A stretch of 64,000 nt of DNA from the NCBI GenBank assembly GCA_964036295.1, contig OZ038464.1, positions 1,430,501-1,494,500 of the forward strand, written 5' to 3'. The notes below the pieces were generated by a model. That model did not search any database. It saw only the letters and a program-made list of their open reading frames with translations, and had not been told where the DNA came from. Position numbers and translations under genes: made by a program. Shown here one piece after another: positions 9,393-21,100 of this stretch; the stretch's first letter is position 1; each line of letters opens with the position of its first letter. The stretch comes from Plumapathes pennacea. Its lineage: Eukaryota; Cnidaria; Anthozoa; Antipatharia; Myriopathidae.

Positions 9393-12300
9393 GTAAGTAC
9401 GATACCGGTATTTCAACAAACTCCCTGTTCTTTATTGAGGAGATCAGCTTAAGGTGATTCCCTAGTTTTGCATTGCGCATCTTTAGTGTGCATAACACTT
9501 TTGAGATGGTGGACATTGAGAACCACCGAAATTTCAAGATCGAAAGCTCTTCATACTCTTTACACAAATCAGTTTTATTTTCCATCGTTCCTTGTGAGAA
9601 CAACCACCTTGAAAGTCCCCTTTCGGAAAGACGAATTTTGAAGTGAATACTCGCCTTTTCCTAACAAATGCGCAAAAACGAGCAGGGTGACCCCCATTTT
9701 TTATTCCATAATTTTGATAAGAACAGTGTACCCCCAGTAAAACAGGAAAAACTAGGCAGAAATCTTTGAGCGGATTTTACGCAGTTGAAAGAAATGCTAC
9801 GGATCGGGCCACTTCCGTTGGTCAGTTAATAGGAAACTAATATCTTGATGCATGGTTATCAATGTTACAGTACTGTTATTAGTATGAAAAACAACGATTT
9901 GAATGTCAGTAGAAATTTATACCTACCTTTAGCACCCAAGGATGCCCAGATCAACAAGGATAAAAAAATCACAGAAATTTTTGAGAAACCTTGTGTTGTC
10001 AGCCATGAGGAACTTTGACAAGAAATGTATGGGGCTTGGTAACCTCTCCAATTTATTGCCAACTCGTCAAAATGGCGGCCAAAAACCTACTAAGTATACT
10101 TAAAGTATACTTATCATAGTAACCATTTGTGATGTTGAAAAGTATACTTTAAGTATACTCGCAGAACAGAGTACCTTCTCAGTATACTTAAAGTATACTT
10201 TAGGGTGTTCCAATATCAGGTGGGCTTAAGTATACTACAAGTATACTTTAAGTATGCATCCAAAGTATACTCTGAGTATACTCCGAGTACACTTTATGTA
10301 TACTTTTTAATGGTTGTTGCAGTATACTTTGATTACAAAATTAGTATACTTTAAGTATAGATTTTTTTGGTAAGGGAGAGTAAGTGTAATTGATTGATGG
10401 GCCGGCCAGTAATTAGAGTAGGCAGCTTCTGAGCATATTATGCAACTCTTCTCTAGGCGGTCCGGTCTTTTAACTTTACAACCTTTGGGATTACAATTTC
10501 CTGCTTCTGGTGCATGCTTACAGTATATTTTACCGAGAGTGTGTAGCTTAAACTTTGGCAGAAAATTTCAAATTTTAGGTTAAGTTTTTTGTGGTTCTTG
10601 AACAAATATTTGGTCTATAATACAGATTGTCATTATCACAGTCACTTTCATAATCAGAGTCTGCTTCTCAGCTGATAGCATGACAGCATGCAGCCAGGTT
10701 TAGGGCAGCACTGGCAATTCCTACTTCTGTTTACCCGGAATCAGTTAAATGAAATCTGAATGAAGTAAATACATCAGTTTACAAAGTCTCTGTATTAACA
10801 TGATATCGAAGCGTTCGATTTTCAAAGGTTGATTTCAAACATTATTTTGTTGATGTTATGGACACTGACAGCCAGTGTGTGACAACCTGTCAAAATCGCA
10901 CAACAAACTGCTCCTACAACATTGATTTAAACATTTGATTTGATTTGATTTGAAAACTCTATTTACCCACGGTTGTTTTATCAAAAAAATAATACAATAG
11001 TAATAATAATTTGGTCTTCCTAAAACCTGTGCATTACAATAATTACAATATTACATCTTTCTAATCAATGTTTACTAGATAATTCAATTTACGTACAGTA
11101 CACTACAGCTTATGAATAAATTTTGCTTGAGCAGATAGAGTGCAATTTATAGTGTTTCTTTGTTGAGAGAAGTCGACTAAGAACAGCAGTCAACAGCAGC
11201 TCATGAAACCTATTATTCCTATGATTCCTTGTGTCTGCTACAAGGTATATCTAATATTCATTGAGTTGTTTGTAATTTTTCATTTCATTTCAAGTTCTGT
11301 ATTTGGCTCAGAAAAGGTTATTATGAAGATCAGGAGAGTTGTTCAATGTACAAACTTTTAGATTAGGATGATTTAAAGAATGTAAGCAAAAATTACAATA
11401 ATTATGAGCATAAGTTTTCTACCAATCTTACATTAACAGGATTTTTTGTAGCCGCAGAAATATGAAGTAAAAAAATTCTATGTAACATTACACTTAAATT
11501 GCCAATAGAAGGAGGTATGTCATATCTTTTTCCTTTTTATTTAGTTTTAAATCTTTGGCATGAAGTAGCCAGCGCAATAATGTTTGACAACTAGTGGAAA
11601 ACCTGTCGGCTATCTGAATGTTTACTTTTGTTCAAAAGTACTTTTCAGGGAATCTAGACTACTGTATGAACCCCTACTCGAATCCCCTTCACCAAATCAC
11701 AGTGGATCTCACCCAGACTGTTATTTCCGTACTTGGGAGGGTACTAAATTGTGACACTATCTTGTTTTTCGCACCAAGTTTTCATGAAGAGACTTTTTCC
11801 CAGGGCCAAGTTGTTTTCCTAGTGTGAGCTGCAGCATGGTGTTGCACTTTGAGTTCAAATACATATTTTCATAACCTTGTCAGGCATCAATATAGAATTT
11901 ACAGGCAGTTTTTGCAAGATAATGACTCAAAATTGACAATTATAACTGTATGATTTATTTATTCAGAATACTACACAATGTGCTGGTAAGCTGAAGCCAC
12001 AGAACAGGGCACAAAGGCCACGGTGGTAGCAGGCATTACCCATTGATCTACGAAACGAAAAAAAAAGATGAGCCCAAGTAATAGCTGCCATGGACAGCTG
12101 TTACTTGGGCTCACTTTTTTTCTTTTGATAGATTAAGGAGTAATGCCCGCTACCACCGTGGCCTTTGTGCCCTATTCTGTGGCTTCAGCTTACCAGCATA
12201 TTTTTAATGTCAACTTTTTTTGCATTAGTCTGATGTTTTCCAAGTAGGAAAGACAAGAACAAATTCAAGAGTAAGAGTAAGATCCTTTTCCCCATATTCT

Positions 12301-15081
12301 GCGAGGTCTCACTAAGTGGGAAGCAAAATTTTATGGGTACAGTACTGTACATGTATTATGTCACAGAGTTACAGCACTGAGCTTTACCGTTAGATCTGTG
12401 ATAGTAAAAATGCACTGTCTGAACAAAATGATTTTAGTTGTGCTACAAGTTGTATGTTGTTCAACGGAATGCCACAGATTCAGTTCTGTAAACAAATAAA
12501 CAACAAACTTACTTTTCACTACTTCTCTTCACCCCTCTCCCAATAAAGGGAATATACTGCTTCCTCTCTTTTTAATGTTGGCCTGCAGGCAGCAAGACAT
12601 TGGGTGGTCATTTATTTACAGTATTTCTAAGACTGTGGAGGGGAGGAGTAGGGATAAAAATTACCAAATTCTCTATGGTTACTGTATGAACCAGGTGCTT
12701 TTGGCTGTTGGGTTCTGATGGTTCATTGTACTGTACCACAGAAGTGAAAATAGTGAGGTGACTGAGGCAATATAGTCAAGTTGCTTAGGTTGTTAATAAA
12801 AATGCTATAATGCCAGCTTTCTGCTTTGACTCTTTTTGTCAGAGATGGTAAGAATATGGAGGATGCTAGTCTGGATGATGTATATCGATGTGTCAAGATG
12901 TGGTATAAGAGCAAACTGGTGCTGGTCGTTATCTCTGATAGCCACTATCAGGTAAAGTGATTGTCACATGTAACTTGGAGTACTAGTCCCTGTTAAAACT
13001 AGGTTTCTTCTGTGTTGGCAAGGCAGTATATAATAGAAATAATATACAATATAAGTAAATAAATAATAATTAATTAATTAATTAATTAAATGAAATTCTA
13101 TATTTTTTAGTGTGGTCGTGTCTGTCAATTATCTTTCTAGTTGAACAGGTCCATAGTAAAACGCGTAAGTCGTGTTTGACTTTAGCTTTGAAATCTCGTC
13201 GTGATTTTGAAACAAAAAGTAGAAAGCAAAATCAAAGGGTACAGAAAACAGAGAAGGGAAAAAAAGAACGCATATTCGCTTTCCAAATTTGAACCTGAAC
13301 ACTTTTGAACAGCATCGGCAAATTTGAGTATGACAGAATCTCATTGGGAAAAAAACGCTTATTTTAGAAACTACGTGTAAAGTAAATTGTCTTGAAAATC
13401 TAATAATCGCAACTCTTTGTATCAGCGGGCTTTCATGTCCTAAAGATAAAATGAATCAAATACCACAAAATTACAACCTATGAAAAGTTTAATGGTCCTT
13501 CAGAGACTTTGCTTTGAGCTCTGTGGCCGTGCAAGAATATTTTTCTTTTGGAGTTTATGAAAGTACCTCAGTAACGCACTGTTTGTTCACGCCTCTTGAC
13601 CTTACTGGCTATTTAGATAGCAACTACTCCAAATGTGTCGTAGGTTTGCCTTTTATGTAGACAAGATCTTTAACTTTCTTTTTCTTTCAGCCAAGTCCAC
13701 ATCAGCAACTTTACAATGCTGCAGTTGATGGAGATCTTGAGGCCGTGAACAACGCACTCGAAGGAGGAGCTGACATAAACGTACACGTTGGTTTAGTAAG
13801 TACATGTAGTTTATTTGTCAGAAAACGAAGCTTCGGATCAAAGTTTGATCCTGTTTAAGTTTGTTTAAAGTCAAAGAAACATTAAAAATAGTTTTCTATT
13901 TGCGAGGCATCTTCGTAACTTAGAGAGACTACAAAAGAGCAACAAAATGCCTTTGGGGAGGGGGCGGGGGAAATCCGCGTCCGGGCGGACATTTTACCTG
14001 TCAATGTGCACTGATATGCAGTGTAGTAATCAGCATTATTCTACGAGGGCGTGCCGAATATGGAATGATAATTAACCAAAAAGGCGCCGCGCCAAGTGTA
14101 CTCCAGAAGGAATGGGCTAGAATAATTTGTGATTCAGTACTGATTTTAATTGACGAAAAAAAAATACCCGGAAGACGACTTCCGCTTCAAAATAGAATGA
14201 TCATATGATTACTGCAACTATGACAACGTCTTTGCGAACGGGCTGAATGAATCGAGTGAAGAAAGCATTTTCATGGAAATTACATGGCACAAACACTCGG
14301 AAGAAGTTTACAAAATATCTTAAGGTGATGTACCAAAATTACTGAAAACTTGGACGTTGTTACATCACATGAAACATCGCATTACGGAGGGAATAGGTTT
14401 TCTTGCTCGCTATGTGCGACGTTTGTGATGCTGCTTTAAAATGACAACTGGCTGTGCTGAACGACAACTGAAGCTGGAGATGCTTGAACATCAGCAAGGA
14501 ATATTAAAGAAGAAAACTATATCAGAGTCCATAGACAGAGTCGGCGGTGGTGGAAAACTGTTTACATCGCGGAGGCGAACCCAAGAAAGCAATCGACTCG
14601 ATGCCTGCTCGTATCGACTTGAGTGAAGGTGCTGTCTTGTTCCGTTTGCTGATGTGTAAAAATACTTGAGGCATGCAATTATTTCTTCTTTGCTCATTCT
14701 TCAAATTTTGTAAATTTGTCTCACCAAGGACTTACAAGCCACTCTGAAAAGGTTGTGAAATCTGAAAAATCTTCCTCAGCAGTACTTCGTCGCTTATACG
14801 TTCAATGACCGTATTTGTCCACAGAAAGGTTTTGACCCATCAAATATTTCCTTTCGCGCGTGTTTGGTGGAATTGTGACGCGTGACCGAATGACGTCCGC
14901 TCAGCGAGTAAACCCCCGCCTGGCGAACAATTGCTCCTTATTGACAATATCCGAACACAGTTCTATTTATTTTATCACAATAGACAATACGAGATGACTA
15001 CCGAGTATGACATCAATTCATTGGTCGAAGAAGTCGTTTTAGGAAGTATCAAAAACTTCACAGCCCCCGCGCCGTCATTTA

Positions 15082-15180
<99 letters not shown>

Positions 15181-18100
15181 GTAATAATAATAATAATAAT
15201 AATTAATAATGACGTTTATTTATACACGATGGTAGGCGACTGCAGCATACAAAGCTGATGTGGCCGTGTGATAAAATCTGTATATCAGGAATTAAAATTA
15301 GACTTAAGCTAAATAGTTGCATTGCCAGTTGGATATCTAACTAACTACCGATGTTTAATATACTGTCAGTAATATCTTAAAATCGAATTGATAAATAATA
15401 ACGCATAAATTTAAAATGGTTTCTCTGCACAGGTACGTAATTGAGTTAGGTGTATGCGTGTGTAAGTGGGTAGCGTAAGTATGGAAATTGTATAAGATAA
15501 TATAATAAAAAATATATATTGCCTAAAAGGTAACTGAGTAAAGGATGAGTTGAATGAGCGCTCTTTGCTTCAACTGTACTCAAAATCTTCGCTAATCCTT
15601 GTGTTTGGCTTTAGGAGTATGCTGTTTATGTGCTTTTTTACTAGTTTCTTGAAACAGGAGTGTGGTTCTTCTTGAAGGGGCTCTTCTAAGTAATTCCACG
15701 GTACTGATGACCTGTATGTGATTGACTTACGATGGGCGTCTGTGCGTGGTTGCGGAATGACTAGCTTGTTTCTACCTCTTAGAGAATGTTTAAAATTCCT
15801 TTGAGTGAGTTTACTATAGACGGTTTTCGAATGTACTGACTTACGCACAAATGTCGGTCCATTGTACTCTTTCGAGGACGTCAGTGCTGAAAGTGCTCCA
15901 TTCAATCTTGTCCCCGAGCGAAGCGAGAATCACGACCCTAATGCAGCAAAATCGCCTTATTTGAAGACTCCAAGCGTGTCGCCATCTCGAAATTTAATGT
16001 TCGCGTGTGTGTGGTACGACTTTTTAGGCCAGTTACGTAAGGCAATGACGTAATTATTATCGATTAGCGTCTCCGCCAGTGTTTTTACTGACATTCGGAA
16101 GAAAAATATTTGAACGAAGCAATAATTGTACGTAACTGCGTTCATGAAAATGAATTTGAAAACTGGAAAACTTGAAACAGAAGGGTCTCTCGAAGCTCGT
16201 CTTCAAAAGAAAAGGGAACAGGCACGGGCAAGGCGAAATCGTGAAGGGAACAGCGCTTGAAAGCAAGTCGGGAGCTTGAGACGTCGTTTTGTGTTAAACT
16301 CAGATACTTATTCAGAAAGGACAAGCAACAAAGGTTAGTCAATGGAATTCGAACAATCACCGTGACAAATATATTCTACCCGTATCTTCTAACTCGATCA
16401 CTTCAAGAATGTATTCATCCTCGGAGACCCAGGGGCAGATCGTGGAGCGGCGGTGAAAAGAACGGCGGGCAAAAAGCGGCGGAGGGGGAGGGGGGAGAAA
16501 CGAAGAGGAGGAAAAGAGCCCCTGGGAACACAGTCTGTTCAGACCAGTATTGAAGGCGTGAGACAGGCGCGCCGCCGATTGGGCGAAAAAATTTATCAAT
16601 TGTATTTTTTCGTCCAATCAGCGATTGTCGTCAAATGCCGCCTGTCAAAAGTCCATCAAAAAATTAAAAGATTAAGCGCGTTTACATTTCGTTCGGCAAG
16701 ATGGAAGAAGCTATTAAATTTTCTGTGTGATTATTTTCAAATGTCAAGGAGTTGAAAGCCGATCGAGCAGAAATTGGAGAATGTTGTGAAGGGAAGAGAT
16801 GTGTTTGGAAAGCTGCCAACGGGATTTGGCAAGAGTTTGACCTTTCAAGTTTTGCCAGTCGTTGCGAAAGCGATGAATGCTGCGGGCCAGAACTTCCCCG
16901 CTTCTCCGCTGGTCGTAATTTCACGGTACTTTTGGTTGCCGACAAACGTTTCAGGACCGTACAAGAAGTCGAAGCGTCCTTTTCCTTCAAGGATACGTCG
17001 GTCTTCGTCTGCGTTCTCCCCCACAAACGCAGCTTTGAAACCAATTGATCAAAGGTATGCGACCTGGTCTTGTATGATCGACGACAGAGGAGACAGAACA
17101 ACGACCAGCGGAGAAGCGGGGAAGTTCTGGCCCGCAGCATTCATCGCTTTCGCAACGAATGGCAAAACTTGAAAGGTCAAACTCTTGCCAAATCCCGTTG
17201 GCAGCTTTCCAAACACATCTCTTCCCTTCACAACATTCTCCACGATCAATTTCTGCTCGGCTTTCAACTCCTTGACATTTGGAAATAATCACACAGAAAA
17301 TTTAATAGCTTCTCCCATCTTGCCGAACGAAACGTAAACGCGCTTAATCTTTTAATCTTTTGATGGACTTTTGACGACAATCGCTGATTGGGCGAAAAAA
17401 TACAATTGATAAATTTTTTCGCCCAATCGGCGGCGCGCCTGTCTCACGCCTTCAATACTGGTCTGAACAGACTGTGTTCCCAGGGGCTCTTTTCCTCCTC
17501 TTCGTTTCTCCCCCCTCCCCCTCCGCCGCTTTTTGCCCGCCGTTCTTTTCACCGCCGCCCCACGATCTGCCCCTGGGTCTCCGAGGATGAATACATTCTT
17601 GAAGTGATCGAGTTAGAAGATACGGGTAGAATATCATGTACAGAGTAAGGCATAAAGCGTCATTGTTTTACGGCTAAAGCTCACCGTAGCTTTGGTTTCT
17701 GTTTTCGCCCTGTTATCTTCCCAAAAGTATTTCGTGTCGCCACAGAAAGTTTCGTCGGGACTAAATACTTATTGGCGACAGAGATATTTGCAATACCCCA
17801 GAAGTACCATCAAACATTTGTTTACGGCTATTCTCAAAGCTTGTGCGGTGAACGCGAGCCAAAATCTTTTCCTAAAATCCAGTTTATCCATGCCTATTCC
17901 ACAGAGCCAAATGGCGTTGAATTTGAATGGGATGCAGTTTACTTTTTCGCTTCACTACTTATATGTTTTCTTTTATTAACTCAATACGTTTCTTTCTATC
18001 AGGCTTTCGAGTATTCGTGCTCTGTAAGAAATATAAAATTGACAGCGAGGAATGTCACACGAGAGATGTTTACAATATTATTGCGCTTTTGTTCACAGTG

Positions 18101-21100
18101 TGTTCAGTCCATTTGTGACTGCAAACTCAATCCTCAGAATTATTTCGGTGTATTTTTCATTTCTGGTATTCACTGACCATTGCGAAACAAAGGCTACATC
18201 ATCGAATGAAAGAAACACTTCAACAGGCAATGTACGATACGCAGAAGAATTTTATGAGGCAACAGATGTCATGTACAGAGTAAAGCATAAAGCGTCATTG
18301 TTTTACGGCTAAAGCTCACCGTAGCTTTGGTTTCTGCTTTCGCCCTGTTATCTTCCCAAAAGTATTTCGTGTCGCCACAGAAAGTTTCGTCGGGACTAAA
18401 TATTTATCGGCGACAGCGGTACCATCAAATATTTGTTTACGGCTATTCTCAAAGCTTCCGCGGTGAACGCGAGCCAAAATCGTTCCCGAAAATCCAGTGT
18501 ATCCGTGCCTATTCCACAGAGCCAAATGGTGTTGAGTTTGGATGGGATGCAGTTAACTTTTACACACAAGTAACGAGCAATTCACTGGCCACATCTCGAG
18601 TTGTTTAGCGAAGTCAATTACGTCATCGCCCAGCACGTGATAATATGAACCAATCACCGTGTGCTGATCCTCGACCCACAAAAAGGAAAAATAAATAAAT
18701 AAAAATCTCCATTTTTAAGCTCTCGTGGGCCCCAGGCCCCCGCGAACAAAAATTCCGATTTTTAAGCTCTCGTGGGCCCCAGGCCCCCGCGAGCAACTAC
18801 TATGTGAACTCCAAGGAAAAGGTAGATAGTGGACGTGTTAGTACGTTGAAGCTCTGAAAATTTTGATCATTGTCTGTTGCTTTCTATTTTATTACATAAA
18901 GTTGTAATTGTGCTAATATTCGCAGCGTTGGTTAAAGGAGCAGTGTCGTTAGATGCTTATGCGTTTCTTTCTTTTTTTCTATCAATCGCAGACGTTCATA
19001 TTTGAAGGCCAAGTGTTAGGGCTGTCAAGCATGCTCTCTTAATACGTAGAGATATGTGTAGCATTAGCAGTCATACATGTGCAGCAAATGGTCATGAATG
19101 AGTTTCTCCCAGATTTGACTTCTCACTGCATTCGTCACGCTGGCTTTTTTTTTTTTTTTTTTTTTTTTTTTGAAAGGATGAATGGATTCCACTGCATCTG
19201 GCTTCACAGAACGGATATCTGGAGGTTGTGACTAAGTTAATCGATGCTGGAGCCGAGGTGAACTCCAAGGCAAAGGTAGATAGTGGACGTGTTAGTACGT
19301 TGAAGCTCTGAAAGTTTTGATCATTGTCGCTATCTATTTTATTACATAAAGTTATAATTGTGCTAATATTCGTAGCGTTGGTTAAAGGAGCAGTGTCGTT
19401 AGATGCATATGCGTTTCTTCCTCTTTTTCTATCAATCGCAGACGTTCATGTTTGAAGGCCAAGTGTTAGGGCTGTGAAGCATGCTCTCTTAATACGTAGA
19501 GATATGTGTAGCATTAGCAGTCATACATGTGCAGCAAATGGTCATGAATGAGTTTTTGCCAGATTTGACTTCTCACTGCATTCGTCACGCTGGCTTTTTT
19601 TTTTTTTTTTTTTTTTTGAAAGGATGAATGGATTCCACTGCATCTTGCTTCACAGAACGGATATCTGGAGGTTGTGACTAAGTTAATCGATGCTGGAGCC
19701 GAGGTGAACTCCAAGGCAAAGGTAGATAGTGGACGTGTTAGTACGTTGAAGCTCTGAAAGTTTTGATCATTGTCGCTATCTATTTTATTACATAAAGTTA
19801 TAATTGTGCTAATATTCGCAGCGTTGGTTAAAGGAGCAGTGTCGCTAGATGCATATACGTTTCTTCCTCTTTTTCTATCAATCGCAGACGTTCATGTTTG
19901 AAGGCCAAGTGTTAGGGCTGTGAAGCATGCTCTCTTAATACGTAGAGATATGTGTAGCATTAGCAGTCTTACATGTGCAGCAAATGGTCATGAATGAGTT
20001 TTATCCGGATTTTACCTCTCACTGCATTCGTCACGGTGTTTTTTTTTTTTTTTTTTTTGAAAGAATGAATGGATTCCACTGCATCTGGCTTCACAGAACG
20101 GATATCTGGAGGTTGTGACTAAGTTAATCGATGCTGGAGCCGAGGTGAACTCCAAGGAAAAGGTAGATAGTGGACGTGTTAGTACGTTGAAGCTCTGAAA
20201 GTTTTGATCATTGTCTGTTGCTATCTATTTTATTACATAAAGTTGTAATTGTGCTAATATTCGCAGCGTTGGTTAAAGGAGCAGTGTCGTTAGATGCATT
20301 TCCGTTTCTTTCTTTTTTTCTATCAATCGCAGATGTTCATGTTTGAAGGCCAAGTGTTAGGGCTGTCAAGCATGCTCTCTTAATACGTAGAGATATGTGT
20401 AGCATTAGCAGTCATACATGTGCAGCAAATGGTCATGAATGAGTTTTTCCCAGATTTGACTTCTCACTGCATTCGTCACGCTGGCTTTTTTTTTTTTTTT
20501 TTTTTTGAAAGGATGAATGCATTCCACTGCATCTTGCTTCACTTAACGGATATCTGGAGGTTGTGACTAAGTTAATCGATGCTGGAGCCGAGGTGAACTC
20601 CAAGGCAAAGGTAGATAGTGGACGTGTTAGTACGTTGAAGCTCTGAAAGTTTTGATCATTGTCTGTTGCTTTCTAGTTCATTACATCAAGTTGTAATTGT
20701 GCTAATATTCGCAGCGTTGGTTAAAGGAGCAGTGTGATTAGATGCACATGCGTTTCTTTCTTTTTTCTATCAATCGCAGACGTTCATGTGTGAAGGCCAA
20801 GTGTTAGGGCTGTCAAGCATGCTCTCTTAATACATAGAGATATGTGTATCATTAGCAGTCATACATGTGCAGCAAATGGTCATGAATGAGTTTTATCCGG
20901 ATTTGACTTCTTACTACATTCGTCACGGTGTTTTTTTTTTTTTTTTTTTTTTTTTTTTGAAAGGATGAATGGATTCCACTGCATCTGGCTTCACAGAACG
21001 GACATCTGGAGGTTGTGACTAAGTTAATCGATGCTGGAGCCGAGGTGAACTCCAAGGAAAAGGTAGATAGTGGACGTGTTAGTACGTTGAAGCTCTGAAA

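Larger units (their letters stand above)
9393..12842. other. Intron 1
   Basis: About 3.45 kb without coding sense apart from the palindromic-motif cluster at 10089-10359 and the foldback element at 11981-12198, listed separately. At 10073 an ATGGCGGCC context looks like a start but the frame does not extend. Confidence 0.6.
16371..17634. mobile_element. 1.26-kb palindrome carrying two helicase fragments
   Basis: Arms 16371-16917 and 17097-17634 are near-perfect inverted copies separated by a loop of about 180 bp. Each arm holds the same promoter-like GC-rich stretch and the start of a RecQ/DEAD-like helicase, facing each other. High identity between arms implies a recent inverted duplication or gene conversion. 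Confidence 0.85.

Noticed and set aside
14931-15206. Frame with a long poly-Asn run
   Set aside because: Product of an (AAT)n microsatellite, probably the LINE tail.
17692-18608. Overlapping frames in the 17.6-kb element
   Set aside because: Shared with the copy at 55-56 kb only because the DNA is a repeat; frames break and no motif is recognised.
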